DNA from: Oribacterium sp. C9
Lineage (GTDB): Bacteria > Bacillota > Clostridia > Lachnospirales > Lachnospiraceae
NCBI RefSeq assembly: GCF_002007235.1
Contig: NZ_MUHW01000007.1
Location: forward strand, 80,158-144,157
Direction: 5' to 3'
DNA length: 64,000 nt
The notes under the pieces: model-generated
What the model was told of the DNA's origin: nothing
The model's database searches: none
Seen by the model: only the letters and a program-made list of their open reading frames with translations
Part shown: in pieces, positions 36,156 to 45,391 of the stretch
Layout: the number at the start of each line of letters is the position of its first letter
How positions within the stretch are numbered: the first letter of the stretch is position 1
Program-made: the position numbers and the translations under genes

Positions 36156-36571
36156 TAGTGTCCACGATGTTTTTCTTTTTTCTTTTGCTGTTTCTGCTCG
36201 TACCTTCGTTTGAGTTCCATATCCAGTTGCTCTCTGCTCTGCTGTCTGCGCTCGATCTTCATTTCCTCACGCTGCTTCGCAAGCGCCTGCTGAGATCTGG
36301 TACCGATTCCGGAGCTTTCCAGCTGCTTTCGTGCATTTCTCTGTCTTCTCTTCGGATTATCGGCTCTTTTACGAACTACGTTCTCTACAGCCGGACTGAA
36401 CTTCAGCTCATAGTAATGTTTAAGAATAAACTCCTCGACCTCATTATCTTTTGGTTCCGCTCCGTATGTAACCTTACATGCAGAAAGAAGCCCATCAGAT
36501 ACTCGTTCGAATACGCCGACCCAGAAAGGGTTCTCAAAAAATACCGTCAGCGTTCCGCTCACTATGTCCAT
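36155..36571 (-). CDS. yjdF: YjdF-family protein
   Basis: A 138-residue member of the YjdF (DUF2992) family. The conserved N-terminal domain reads LTVFFENPFWVGVFE, VTYGAEPKDNEVEEF, then the LKFSP motif. The C-terminal half is a highly charged, basic helical tail (KPRRQRN..., QQKKKEKHRGH). Homologues are usually encoded under the yjdF RNA (azaaromatic riboswitch), suggesting a role in coping with such toxic compounds; the biochemical function is not established. AAGGAGGG is 6 bases before the ATG. Confidence 0.88.
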   Translation of the reverse strand: MDIVSGTLTVFFENPFWVGVFERVSDGLLSACKVTYGAEPKDNEVEEFILKHYYELKFSPAVENVVRKRADNPKRRQRNARKQLESSGIGTRSQQALAKQREEMKIERRQQSREQLDMELKRRYEQKQQKKKEKHRGH

Positions 36572-36596
36572 AACTATCCCTCCTTAAAATGTTATG

Positions 36597-36712
36597 AACA
36601 AAGAACGGACAACCCGGAGGGGCAGGTTACTTACCCTGTGTGGATCAGGACGGCCGGGCTACCTTCCGGCTCTGGCACATCTTGCGATGCACGTTGCGTT
36701 TTTATCTTTGTT
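36597..36712 (-). ncRNA. Candidate yjdF (azaaromatic) riboswitch
   Basis: The leader of yjdF folds as a closed unit. An outer stem AACAAAGA/TCTTTGTT (36597-36604 with 36705-36712) encloses several hairpins, including GCATC-GCAA-GATGT and GCCGG-AAGGTAG-CCGGC, and a GC-rich GGTT...CCTGCCCC segment. It ends 25 bases before the gene start, so translational control is likely. The class assignment rests mostly on the yjdF context; I did not match a covariance model. Confidence 0.65.
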
Positions 36713-36792
36713 TTGATTTGATAAGCACTATTGCTTATTTTTTTCATTATAACATACAATGGAATAAACAATAGAAGTACAGAGAGGAAACT

Positions 36793-38028
36793 ATGTATAG
36801 AGTTTTTATCATTATATTGGCAATGCTTCTCTCCGGCTGCGGTGCCGGAAAAGGAACCTCGGCGAAACCGGAAAGTGTCAGAAAATCCGATGCTTCAGAA
36901 GCCGGAAAATCAAATCAGAATGACGGTCCGTCTGACATGGATTCCTTTGATACAACTGTCCCCGAAAGTGTTGATAATGAATTTAACAGATCAGCCGCTG
37001 AGGCATACAGAGACATTTTGCTGAAGAATTTCCCCGAAGGCGGATACTACTGCCTAGTCGATATAAATGCTGACAATGTCTATGAACTGGCAGCAACTGC
37101 CAGAGTTCCCGACGGGGATGGAAAATACATATCTTTAGTTGCTTACATAAACAAAAACACTAATGCAGCAGAATTCCTAGAACTTAAGTCCGATAATGAA
37201 GCCGGTTTTGATCTAGGCTTCGGGGAAGAAACAGGAAAACTGCTTGTACGTACAGGAAAGGATTCTGTGCACCACTATGCTTTTCAGATGGTTGACGGCG
37301 CCATAGAGAGATCGGATTTCCTCGTACTTGATAAAATAATGGAAAGCGTTGACAAGACAAAGGATCCCGAAAACTATCAGAAATACATAAGTCAGGACAG
37401 AGGCTCTTTCAACAGGCTTCTCATGTGGACCATTAAAGAGGATATCTTAAACAGAGATCTCTCAGGGTATGCCGCAGCTACTCCCGGATCCTTTGATTCC
37501 ATAGATAATTATCTCAGAACACAGCCCAAGGGAAAATTATATGGCTTCTACAACAAAGAGATCGAAGATGTTTTTTCTATGAACTTTACAGATATAGAAA
37601 ATCGCTTCGGTGCTCCCGTTGCTAGGATGCTTGGATGTTCAGTAAAAAAAGACAAGGATAGCGGAAACAGGTATCTGAATTATGAAGAGAGCTTCCTATG
37701 GCTGGGCGGAGGTATCGGCTGTTATGTACTGACGGATCACACAATAGAAGGAACCCTGGACACATTTTTCGACGTCAGACAGGATGTATATACCTTTAAG
37801 GAATTACAGGATACGTTAGGAGTCCCTTTCTATCATGATTCTTCAACATCTGATTACGACATAGTGTTTGTATATAAAGGGCATACATTTTATATGGAAG
37901 CTTCAGATATGGGGAAAGGGCTGATCGAGAGAGGCTGTCATGTAAAAGCCCTGAAAAATGCTTCGGATACCAGCAGTTTTCCGCTCCTTTTTGATCCCGA
38001 CGGAAATATAACCGAAAATAATATTTGA
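36793..38028 (+). CDS. Lipoprotein of unknown function
   Basis: A 411-residue exported lipoprotein. A short signal peptide ends in the lipobox LLSGC (Cys at about residue 16). A low-complexity Ser/Lys/Asp linker follows (about 20-60), then a mixed domain with LVDINADNVYELAATARV, resembling the calcium-loop-like phrase seen in many Lachnospiraceae lipoproteins. Late blocks include LWLGGGIGCYVLTD and YDIVFVYKGHTFYME. I do not recognise a family. AGAGAGGAAAC precedes the ATG. It is followed by a promoter, so it is probably transcribed alone. Confidence 0.75.
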   Translation: MYRVFIIILAMLLSGCGAGKGTSAKPESVRKSDASEAGKSNQNDGPSDMDSFDTTVPESVDNEFNRSAAEAYRDILLKNFPEGGYYCLVDINADNVYELAATARVPDGDGKYISLVAYINKNTNAAEFLELKSDNEAGFDLGFGEETGKLLVRTGKDSVHHYAFQMVDGAIERSDFLVLDKIMESVDKTKDPENYQKYISQDRGSFNRLLMWTIKEDILNRDLSGYAAATPGSFDSIDNYLRTQPKGKLYGFYNKEIEDVFSMNFTDIENRFGAPVARMLGCSVKKDKDSGNRYLNYEESFLWLGGGIGCYVLTDHTIEGTLDTFFDVRQDVYTFKELQDTLGVPFYHDSSTSDYDIVFVYKGHTFYMEASDMGKGLIERGCHVKALKNASDTSSFPLLFDPDGNITENNI

Positions 38029-38127
38029 AATAAAAAAGAGATATTCTTGAGAGAAAGCTATCCGGAAAATTTGTTCAAACAGTACAGATTAGAAATAAAA
38101 ACCCTTGCGATTATGGAATTATAATGA

Positions 38128-38156
38128 TTGTTCAGAAATAAATACAGGATTATAAT
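38128..38156 (+). promoter_or_regulatory. Sigma-A promoter of the AGCS symporter gene
   Basis: TTGTTC (38128-38133) and TATAAT (38151-38156) with 17-base spacing. The leader is about 110 bases long and has a hairpin near the ribosome site (GGAGTAG/CTGCTCC, 38218-38242). I looked for glycine-riboswitch and T-box motifs and saw none. Confidence 0.55.
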
Positions 38157-38273
38157 TATAAATATAGTCAAACGGCTTGGATTTAATAATTTATAAATGT
38201 TATGACTATGTATCCCGGAGTAGGCTGAACATTTCTGCTCCTCAATACTATATGATCACATGGGGGATTATGT

Positions 38274-39824
38274 ATGGAAGGGTTATTGGCTTTTATTTCT
38301 GCAGTATGCAGCAGAATCCAGACAGTTTCTGATTTGTTCTGGGACTTCCCGACAAACTTTGAGTGGTATTCCGGCATTCCTGTTTTAGGAAATTTTTCAC
38401 TGGCTATCATCCTGCTCATCGGTTCGGGAATCTATTTTTCGGCTAATCTCAGATTCATTCAATTGAGAAAGTTCAAGTACGGTTTACAGGTACTTAAAAA
38501 CAGCAAAGCAAAAACGGGTATCACTCCGCTGGCTTCATTTTTCCTTTCAACAGCCATGCGTGTCGGTCCGGGAAATATCCTCGGTGTAACAGGTGCGGTA
38601 TCAGTCGGAGGCCCGGGAGCACTTCTCTGGATGTGGATCTCGGCATTTTTCGGAATGGCTACTGCGTTCGTTGAGTCAACATTGTCCCAGATCTTCAAAG
38701 AGAAAAAGAATGATGAATATCTGGGCGGTATGTCCTTCTACGGAAGAAGACTTCTCAAGAACTCAGCTATCATCGGTGTTATTCTTTCGCTGATGTACAT
38801 CATTTATGCCATTCTCTGCTTCCCGGCACAGGGCTTCAATACAGTATCTGCCATGGGACAGATCGCAAGCATTATAAGCGGAACCGAGCTTCCGACCACA
38901 CATGCGGTATACTGGGTCGGATTTGCAGCAGTTATTCTCGCTACCTGTGCAGTGTCCTTCGGCGGTACAAAAAAGATTGCCAGGGTAACAGATGTCCTGG
39001 TTCCCGTGATGGCCATCGTTTATGTTCTTACAGTAGTGCTTCTTGTACTGATCAATTTCGCCAGAATTCCATGGTTCTTCTATGCCATCTTTACAGAGGC
39101 ATTCAAACCTGAAGCAGTATTTGGCGGTGCATTCGGAACAGCTCTCATGCAGGGTGTAAAGAGAGGACTTATGTCCAACGAAGCAGGTCAGGGTACCATC
39201 ACTATGCCGGCAGCAGCTTCAGATGCCGCACATCCATGCGATCAGGGCTGTGTTCAGGCTATAGGTGTATTCCTTGATACCATAGTTATCTGTACTCTTA
39301 CCGGTTTTGTAGTCATCATGGGTCGTGTATGGCTTACAGATAAGGGCGCAGCATGGATGGAGCTCGGAAAGCTTCCCAAGTACCTCGCATCTGTTGAAGA
39401 GCTTACTCCCGGAACCGGATTCAACAGCGTAGTTACACTGCTTGTATCACTCTGTTTCGGACTTTTTGCTTTCACATGTCTTCTCGGATTTATGTCTTTC
39501 TCAGAGATATGTGCAAACAGAATCAGCCGCAGCAAGGTATTCATCAATGCGATCAGACTTATCGATATCGCAGTTATCTGCTTCGGAATGCTCACATCCA
39601 TCGTTGGCATGGATCTCGGTGCTCTCTGGGATCTCTCTGATTTTGCCAATATCCTTATCGCATACTGCAACATTCCTCTTTTATATGTCGGCTTCAAGTA
39701 TGTAAAGAAGGCTACTGAACATTTTGAAAAGAATGACGGAACACCATTTACTTCAGATGTGATCGGCATAGATGTTCCGGTCTGGGATGAAAAATCCGAA
39801 GAAAAGGATTCTCTTTCAGCATAA
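38274..39824 (+). CDS. Alanine/glycine:cation symporter (AGCS family)
   Basis: A 516-residue membrane protein with about ten to eleven TM helices. Family signatures are AMRVGPGNILGVTGAVSVGG near residue 88 and GGPGALLWMWISAFFGMATAFVES, followed by AFGTALMQGVKRGLMSNEAGQGT. It imports alanine or glycine with Na+. GGGGGA precedes the ATG by 6 bases. A PfoR-like IIC gene follows on the same strand after a 75-base gap containing a hairpin. Confidence 0.92.
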   Translation: MEGLLAFISAVCSRIQTVSDLFWDFPTNFEWYSGIPVLGNFSLAIILLIGSGIYFSANLRFIQLRKFKYGLQVLKNSKAKTGITPLASFFLSTAMRVGPGNILGVTGAVSVGGPGALLWMWISAFFGMATAFVESTLSQIFKEKKNDEYLGGMSFYGRRLLKNSAIIGVILSLMYIIYAILCFPAQGFNTVSAMGQIASIISGTELPTTHAVYWVGFAAVILATCAVSFGGTKKIARVTDVLVPVMAIVYVLTVVLLVLINFARIPWFFYAIFTEAFKPEAVFGGAFGTALMQGVKRGLMSNEAGQGTITMPAAASDAAHPCDQGCVQAIGVFLDTIVICTLTGFVVIMGRVWLTDKGAAWMELGKLPKYLASVEELTPGTGFNSVVTLLVSLCFGLFAFTCLLGFMSFSEICANRISRSKVFINAIRLIDIAVICFGMLTSIVGMDLGALWDLSDFANILIAYCNIPLLYVGFKYVKKATEHFEKNDGTPFTSDVIGIDVPVWDEKSEEKDSLSA

Positions 39825-39832
39825 GAAATAAA

Positions 39833-39861
39833 TGTCACTTTCATTTACCTGTGAAGTGACA
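39833..39861 (+). terminator. Intercistronic hairpin after the AGCS gene
   Basis: TGTCACTT pairs with AAGTGACA around a 13-base loop; no T-run follows, so it may only trim or stabilise the mRNA. Confidence 0.4.
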
Positions 39862-39899
39862 ATCAACTTTGCTTACAAGCAGAAAAGAAAGGGAGTATC

Positions 39900-40988
39900 A
39901 TGGAAAATATCAGATCATTTTTGAAACGGAAAGACATCGAGATCTCTGTACAGCGTTACCTCATTGACGCTATGGGAGCTATGGCACAGGGACTGTTCGC
40001 TTCTCTTCTCATAGGTACCATCTTAAATACACTTGGAGCACAGTTTCACATTTCGTTCCTCACCAAGGTAATAGCTACCATCGGAGGTATCGATTATACA
40101 GTCGGAGGTCTTGCTTCTGCCATGAGTGGTTCCGCCATGGCTATCGCTATAGGCTACGCTCTCCATTGCCCTCCCTTAGTTCTTTTTTCTCTTACAACAG
40201 TTGGTTTTGCTTCCAATGCCTTAGGCGGAGCAGGAGGACCTCTCGCAGTTCTTTTTATCGCCATAATAGCTGCCGAGATCGGAAAGGCAGTTTCAAAAGA
40301 AACAAAGATAGATATACTCGTAACTCCACTTGCCACTATAGGCGTAGGAATCCTTCTTTCAGCAAATTGGGCACCGGCCATCGGAGCTGCTGCTCTTAAG
40401 ACCGGAAACCTCATAATGTGGGCCACAGGCCAGCAGCCTTTCATAATGGGAATAATTGTATCAGTTATAGTCGGAATCGCACTGACTCTTCCCATCTCCT
40501 CTGCCGCCATATGCGCAGCTCTCAGCCTCACAGGACTTGCGGGCGGAGCCGCTGTTGCAGGATGCTGCGCCCAGATGGTGGGCTTTGCATTCATGAGCTT
40601 CAAGGAAAACGGTGTAGGCGGTCTCGTATCTCAGGGAATCGGAACCTCCATGCTTCAGATGGGAAACATCATCAAAAATCCAAAGATCTGGATCGCTCCT
40701 ATCCTTTGCTCTGCCATAACCGGTCCCCTCGCCACATGCGTATTTAAAATGGAAATGAACGGAACTCCTATTTCATCCGGCATGGGCACCTGCGGTTTCG
40801 TAGGACAGATTGGTGTCTATACAGGCTGGCTGAACAGCATATCCGAAGGAACAAAAGCCTTTATAACCCCTCTTGACTGGGCTGGTATGCTGCTCATATG
40901 CTTCCTTCTTCCTGCTGTTCTCTGTCCTGTTTTCAATTCTGCCCTCGTAAAAATGGGCTGGGTCAAACCGGGTGATATGAAGCTGTAA
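39900..40988 (+). CDS. PfoR-like PTS EIIC-type membrane protein
   Basis: A 362-residue, glycine-rich membrane protein with about nine TM helices of the PTS_EIIC_2 / PfoR family. Landmarks are AMGAMAQGLFASLLIGTIL, GSAMAIAIGYALHCPPLVLFS and KMEMNGTPISSGMGTCGFVG. PfoR was named for an effect on perfringolysin in Clostridium perfringens. No EIIA or EIIB gene is adjacent, so whether it transports a sugar by phosphorylation is unclear. AAAGGGAG precedes the ATG. Confidence 0.85.
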   Translation: MENIRSFLKRKDIEISVQRYLIDAMGAMAQGLFASLLIGTILNTLGAQFHISFLTKVIATIGGIDYTVGGLASAMSGSAMAIAIGYALHCPPLVLFSLTTVGFASNALGGAGGPLAVLFIAIIAAEIGKAVSKETKIDILVTPLATIGVGILLSANWAPAIGAAALKTGNLIMWATGQQPFIMGIIVSVIVGIALTLPISSAAICAALSLTGLAGGAAVAGCCAQMVGFAFMSFKENGVGGLVSQGIGTSMLQMGNIIKNPKIWIAPILCSAITGPLATCVFKMEMNGTPISSGMGTCGFVGQIGVYTGWLNSISEGTKAFITPLDWAGMLLICFLLPAVLCPVFNSALVKMGWVKPGDMKL

Positions 40989-40996
40989 AAAATCAA

Positions 40997-43900
40997 TTAC
41001 AACTTTCCTTCCGCTATCTGAAGATAGCGGATCGCGTTCCAATGAGTCGGCTCCAGGCTTATGGTCTTCCTGAACTCCTCTTCAGCTTCAGAAACATCTC
41101 CATAACCAAGCTTTCCTAAGCCGATCAGATAGTGGCAATGCGCCTGATTCCTTTTCGTCCAGTCCTCATCGAAGATCTGGAAATCTGGAAGTGACACTGC
41201 AAAATATCCTACAGTTACCTCATCCCTCATATGTCGCTCACCATAATCTATCAGCTTATTGAAATGAGACTTTCCGGAAACCTCTTTACCTAGCTTCTTA
41301 AGTGCCATACCTTCAAAATAGATCATGTCTGCCGGCTGGTCATTGTAATACATCATGCCGGCAGGCTCATCCGTACCGACGGTAGCCTCCGAGAAAAGAC
41401 TCTTAGCTTCGGGTTCTTCATTCATATGCTCCTCACAGAGTCCGAGATAGTATTTTAAGTTGTTGTCCTTTGTACCCTCCAGCTTACCTTCTCCAAGATT
41501 TTCAGGATAGCTCATAGCTTCCCTCAGTAAATCTCCGGCTTCCTTCCAGTGTTCCTGTTTCATCTCCATAAGGGCGAGACCAGTCAGGGCATATACATAC
41601 TGGGTCGTGATCTTTCCTTCTCCACCTTCCCATGGATGGAAACGGTTCACTCTGATGAAGTCCAGTGCCTTACGGAAATCTCCAAGGAGATTCAGCAAGG
41701 TGACATACTCCACCTTCAGGTCATCTCTCTCCGAAAATACTGCCCTGTTCTCTTCATAGAGCCTGAGACGATCCTCCGTAGAAACATTGACCTTCTTTAA
41801 AAGCTGATCGTATTCGAGGAATATCCTCGGATCCTTAGGTGCCAATGCATAAGCCTTTTCCATGGCTGCCTTTGACCTCTCCACATCTTGACACTTATTG
41901 AAGTAGGCTATAGACAGATTACGCCATATGGTCGCGAACTCAGGACGGCTTTCAGAAGCACATTCCCAGTATTTGACAGCCTTGTCATATACAGTCTTGT
42001 CATAGTAAAGATTTCCGAGATAGTAGCAGGCATTGCCATCGGAAGCATCATAACGAAGGGCTTCCTCCAGTACCAGTATGTCCTCAAGCTTATTTGGAAA
42101 TACATAGTCAGTTGAAGCTTCTCCGGCCTTCTTATAGAGAAGCTTAGCCTCTTCTTCATTGCCTTCACATGAAGCAATATAGGCTCTCTCATATAAAAGC
42201 ATAGCCCAATTTTCAGTGCAGAGAGAAAGTACATCAGAAGCTTCTTTATAAGCTCCGAACTCTTCATAATCCCTTGCCACAGTCAGGAAATTTTCATGAT
42301 AGTTTCTGGCAAGCTTCACCAGTTCCCTGCGCTTAGCATCATAAGTCAAACCATCATGAGCTGTGCCGGAATCAGCATTATCCGATACTTCATAAAAGTA
42401 TGCCTCCTCCATCCTCGTAACATAATCAAAAGGATCGATATCGAGATTCTCCTTCACTGTATGAAGCGCTTCTTCTCTCATATTAAGCTTTCTAAGGAGA
42501 TACAGCTTCAGGCCACACGCCTTTACATTATGAGCATTCTTAACAAGAGCCTTATTCACAAGCTGAAGAGCCTCCGTAAAATGCTTACGTCTTGTTTCAA
42601 TGGCAGCAAGATAATAAAAGCTCATCTCCTGCTGCTCCGCCGACCAGCTGGCCTTGAAAAATGCTTCAAAAGCCTCATCATCCCTCTTCTGATAAAGAAG
42701 CGAAAGTCCCAAATTATAGTAGGCTTCAGAATCATAGGGATTCGGATTTTTCCAAGTGAGCCTCTTTATTGCCTGACGGAAATGCTTCTCCGCCTCTTTA
42801 AAAAGTCCGCGGCGCATCAGAAGTGAACCGTAAGCATTGTTGATGCGAATGTCTCCGGCGTCACGCTTAAGTCCCTCAAGGTAATAATCATCAGGGCGGA
42901 AAGTAGCATGTCTGTACTGCTCTATATGTAAACCCGTAAGATACAGTTCCTCGTTGGTCATGATCTCGGAAGGCGCTTTAGCTGCCTCTGCCGGCTTCGG
43001 GATATCCGGAATGCCCTTCTTAAGAGGAGTATAATGCACAAGCTCCTTTCCCTCTGAGAACACAGCGAAACAAAGCTTCGTTTCATCAGAAACCGACTGC
43101 CTTAAAGTCTTCTCATATATGCACACGGGGCTCAGGTCCTCTGTTTCATCCAACAGCACCTCCCCGTCATAGGTCAAAAGGAACCTTGCCTTTTCATAGC
43201 GAGAAGTTCCATAGGCTATCAAATGGATCTCACCGTCACTGACCTCCATATTAACAGCTGCTTCTTTTGTAGCGTTCTTTATCTGTCCCACAGCCTTATA
43301 GGGCATAAAATACTGGGTGAAGGTCTTTTCCTCCATAGGCTTAAGCCAGGAAAAATCCGGCTGGTTATCAGTGAACACACCGCACATAAGCTCGATATAC
43401 GGTCCGTCTTCATCAGTCAGGTTTCTGTCCCATGCCTTACCGAAATCACCACATCCCCAGGTCCACTGTTTTTTACCGGGAGACACATGATGATCCGCAA
43501 CGTGCAGGAGTCCTGCACCAACCTTATAGTCATAACCTCCGACAAAATCGAAGTCGGACTTTTCTGCCATATACGAAGTCGGAACCGGAATGTTCTTATA
43601 ACGGGAAATGTCTACACCGGCACTGTAATCATGTTTATAATAAACCCCCGTTGCAATAGGGAATCTGGATACGTCACGCTTGCCATGATCCATAACAGCA
43701 TGTACATCAGGAGGAAAAACAGACTGGGTATGATCATTTACAGGAACCGCCGGATTTGCCCACCAGAGAAATGTCTGAGGTGTTGAAGTACGATTATATA
43801 ACTGGCCCTTTATCTCGAGATATGCCTTTCCCGGATACAATGTGAAGCTCGCCTCACCACGGGTTCCGTACATCTGATCCAGATCAGAGATACGACAGGT

Positions 43901-44329
43901 CTTGGAACCGTCCGGGTTTTCGATCAGTATGTGATCCACAGGCATAAATGTAGTAGGTCTGTGATGCTGAGGCCAGTTGAATTCTATTCCGCCGCTGATC
44001 CACGGACCCAGAAGTCCCACAAGCGCAGGCTTTATGACCTGATTATAGTAGACAAAATCATAACCGTTTGTCTTATCATAGGCACGCTGTATCCTGCCGC
44101 CGAGTTCCGGCAGAATCATTATCTTCAGATACTCATTTTCCAGAAAAACAGCCTGATAATGCTTATCCTCTTTTTCATCATATATCTTCTCGATGGTTGG
44201 ATACGGATATATCCTTCCGGAACTCCCCTGGTAAACTCTCTTTTCCAAAAACATAGGGTTTTTATCAGGTTCCCCTATACCATAGGTCGGGATGACTACA
44301 TCCTCCTCCCACAGTTTTACCTCTCCCAT
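40997..44329 (-). CDS. DUF5107-domain protein with long TPR region
   Basis: An 1110-residue cytoplasmic protein. The N-terminal ~400 residues match the DUF5107 pattern: VVIPTYGIGEPDKNPMFLE, LPELGGRIQRAYDKTNGYDF, GPWISGGIEFNWPQHH, the last recalling the sugar-binding face of aldose-epimerase-like beta-sandwiches. Residues ~490 to the end are helical TPR-like repeats (YYNLGLSLLYQKRDDEAFEA, CYYLGNLYYDKTVYDKAVKYW, HYLIGLGKLGYGDVSEAEEEF). No signal peptide. It sits divergent to an AraC regulator gene and next to a sugar ABC operon, with a shared candidate AraC site, so a role in handling an imported sugar or glycan is inferred. The enzymatic activity is unknown. The 3' end is 9 bases from the convergent PfoR-like gene. 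Confidence 0.85.
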   Translation of the reverse strand: MGEVKLWEEDVVIPTYGIGEPDKNPMFLEKRVYQGSSGRIYPYPTIEKIYDEKEDKHYQAVFLENEYLKIMILPELGGRIQRAYDKTNGYDFVYYNQVIKPALVGLLGPWISGGIEFNWPQHHRPTTFMPVDHILIENPDGSKTCRISDLDQMYGTRGEASFTLYPGKAYLEIKGQLYNRTSTPQTFLWWANPAVPVNDHTQSVFPPDVHAVMDHGKRDVSRFPIATGVYYKHDYSAGVDISRYKNIPVPTSYMAEKSDFDFVGGYDYKVGAGLLHVADHHVSPGKKQWTWGCGDFGKAWDRNLTDEDGPYIELMCGVFTDNQPDFSWLKPMEEKTFTQYFMPYKAVGQIKNATKEAAVNMEVSDGEIHLIAYGTSRYEKARFLLTYDGEVLLDETEDLSPVCIYEKTLRQSVSDETKLCFAVFSEGKELVHYTPLKKGIPDIPKPAEAAKAPSEIMTNEELYLTGLHIEQYRHATFRPDDYYLEGLKRDAGDIRINNAYGSLLMRRGLFKEAEKHFRQAIKRLTWKNPNPYDSEAYYNLGLSLLYQKRDDEAFEAFFKASWSAEQQEMSFYYLAAIETRRKHFTEALQLVNKALVKNAHNVKACGLKLYLLRKLNMREEALHTVKENLDIDPFDYVTRMEEAYFYEVSDNADSGTAHDGLTYDAKRRELVKLARNYHENFLTVARDYEEFGAYKEASDVLSLCTENWAMLLYERAYIASCEGNEEEAKLLYKKAGEASTDYVFPNKLEDILVLEEALRYDASDGNACYYLGNLYYDKTVYDKAVKYWECASESRPEFATIWRNLSIAYFNKCQDVERSKAAMEKAYALAPKDPRIFLEYDQLLKKVNVSTEDRLRLYEENRAVFSERDDLKVEYVTLLNLLGDFRKALDFIRVNRFHPWEGGEGKITTQYVYALTGLALMEMKQEHWKEAGDLLREAMSYPENLGEGKLEGTKDNNLKYYLGLCEEHMNEEPEAKSLFSEATVGTDEPAGMMYYNDQPADMIYFEGMALKKLGKEVSGKSHFNKLIDYGERHMRDEVTVGYFAVSLPDFQIFDEDWTKRNQAHCHYLIGLGKLGYGDVSEAEEEFRKTISLEPTHWNAIRYLQIAEGKL

Positions 44330-44383
44330 AGTTTCCTCCTTAATTGCCGGAAATTAATTTAAAAATTTATGTTTCTTGCTTAT

Positions 44384-44389
44384 AATATA
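44384..44389 (-). promoter_or_regulatory. Candidate -10 box of the DUF5107 gene
   Basis: Minus-strand TATATT whose upstream edge is 31 bases from the AraC direct-repeat site at 44421. There is no recognisable -35, as expected for activator-dependent promoters. Confidence 0.5.
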
Positions 44390-44420
44390 AGGTGTAATCA
44401 CACTAATTTCATTAAAGCTG

Positions 44421-44450
44421 ATTGCTCAATGATTTCAAATTCTTGCTCTG
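44421..44450 (-). promoter_or_regulatory. AraC-type direct-repeat site, copy 1
   Basis: Two TTGCTC half-sites (44422-44427, 44443-44448) are exactly 21 bp apart, the AraC-family half-site period. The 30-bp block matches the site at 49106-49135 at 23 of 30 positions. It lies between the DUF5107 promoter and the araC-like ribosome site, so it could also autoregulate. Confidence 0.65.
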
Positions 44451-44460
44451 TGAGGCGAAT

Positions 44461-45342
44461 ATGATCTCAACCGAAAACTTCATCAGACCGGGCTCGGATT
44501 TTTATGTTTACACACCCGGAGCTCAGGCTAAACGCCTGTTTCTTTACCCCATGATCGTAGGAAATTTCACCTACCTTCCCGGTTACAATATCCGCAGAAA
44601 TGCATTTGACAGCTTCCTTCTTATGTATCTGAAAAAAGGTGAATGCACGGTAGAAACAGCCGGGCATGTTTACCACGCAAAGGAGGGTAATGTCATCTTC
44701 CTCGACTGTTATGCTCCCCACGCCTACGGTACCGGAAGCGGCTGCAGCATCGAATGGATACATTTTGACGGTATATCTGCAAGAGGTTATTTTGAAGCCA
44801 TAACCGAAGCAACAGGTCCCATCATCTCTCTTCAGAATTCCTACCGCTTTGAAAAGTACCTCCATCGCATCTATCTCGGTTTCCGTGATACAGTCGCTGT
44901 AGGAGAACCTCTTCTCAACAATTATCTCGTAAATATCATGACTGAACTCTTTCTTGCCAAAAGTCATGATGTGGCGGAAGCCTCTGCAAGCGGCATCATA
45001 GAGGATACGGTAGCTTACATATCCGATCATATCCATGAAGAGCTGTCTCTGGAGCAGCTGGCTTCACAGGCTTCTCTCAGTACCTTTTACTTCAGCCGCC
45101 TTTTCAAAAGAGAAACCGGATTTTCGCCCCATGAATATGTCATAGAGACAAGAGTCAATGCCGCCAAATTCTTTTTACAAAATGAGAAGACCAGTATTAA
45201 AGATATCTGTTACAGCTGCGGTTTTTCTTCAGAATCCAGCTTCTGCACCACATTCAAAAAGGTCACCGGTATGACTCCTTCAAAGTACAGATCCGCTGTC
45301 AATTCTCTTCAGGATTCGGATGAAACTGATAAGACATCATAA
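44461..45342 (+). CDS. AraC-family transcriptional regulator
   Basis: A 293-residue regulator. The N-terminal cupin-like sugar-binding domain (about 10-160) has YLKKGECTVETAGHVYHAKEG and FLDCYAPHAYGTG, and the C-terminal domain has two helix-turn-helix units (LEQLASQASLSTFYFSRLFKRETG and IKDICYSCGFSSESSFCTTFKK). The frame begins with TTG at 44422, but GAGG 5 bases before the ATG at 44461 is convincing. It is divergent from the DUF5107 gene. The effector is inferred to be the sugar carried by the neighbouring ABC transporter. Confidence 0.92.
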   Translation: MISTENFIRPGSDFYVYTPGAQAKRLFLYPMIVGNFTYLPGYNIRRNAFDSFLLMYLKKGECTVETAGHVYHAKEGNVIFLDCYAPHAYGTGSGCSIEWIHFDGISARGYFEAITEATGPIISLQNSYRFEKYLHRIYLGFRDTVAVGEPLLNNYLVNIMTELFLAKSHDVAEASASGIIEDTVAYISDHIHEELSLEQLASQASLSTFYFSRLFKRETGFSPHEYVIETRVNAAKFFLQNEKTSIKDICYSCGFSSESSFCTTFKKVTGMTPSKYRSAVNSLQDSDETDKTS

Positions 45343-45367
45343 AGGGGCAGCCTTCACGGCTGCCCCT
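45343..45367 (+). terminator. Intrinsic terminator after the araC-like gene
   Basis: AGGGGCAGCC-TTCAC-GGCTGCCCCT followed by CTTTCTTAT; convergent genes may share it. Confidence 0.85.
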
Positions 45368-45391
45368 CTTTCTTATACTTAGTCACAAGAA

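Noticed and set aside
36158..36721. 187-codon plus-strand frame over yjdF and its leader
   Set aside because: Antisense to a recognisable gene and to a structured leader; composition is not protein-like.
36721..36743. Terminator-like hairpin ATAAGCA/TGCTTAT with T-run
   Set aside because: No plus-strand gene ends there, and the position is the expected promoter zone for yjdF and the lipoprotein gene.
38157..38273. Glycine or T-box riboswitch before the AGCS symporter
   Set aside because: The leader is long enough, but neither the T-box antiterminator motif nor tandem glycine aptamer features are visible; only a small hairpin is present.
41888..43786. Several plus-strand frames opposite the DUF5107/TPR gene
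   Set aside because: All lie inside a single 1110-codon gene with clear domain structure; they arise from its codon bias.
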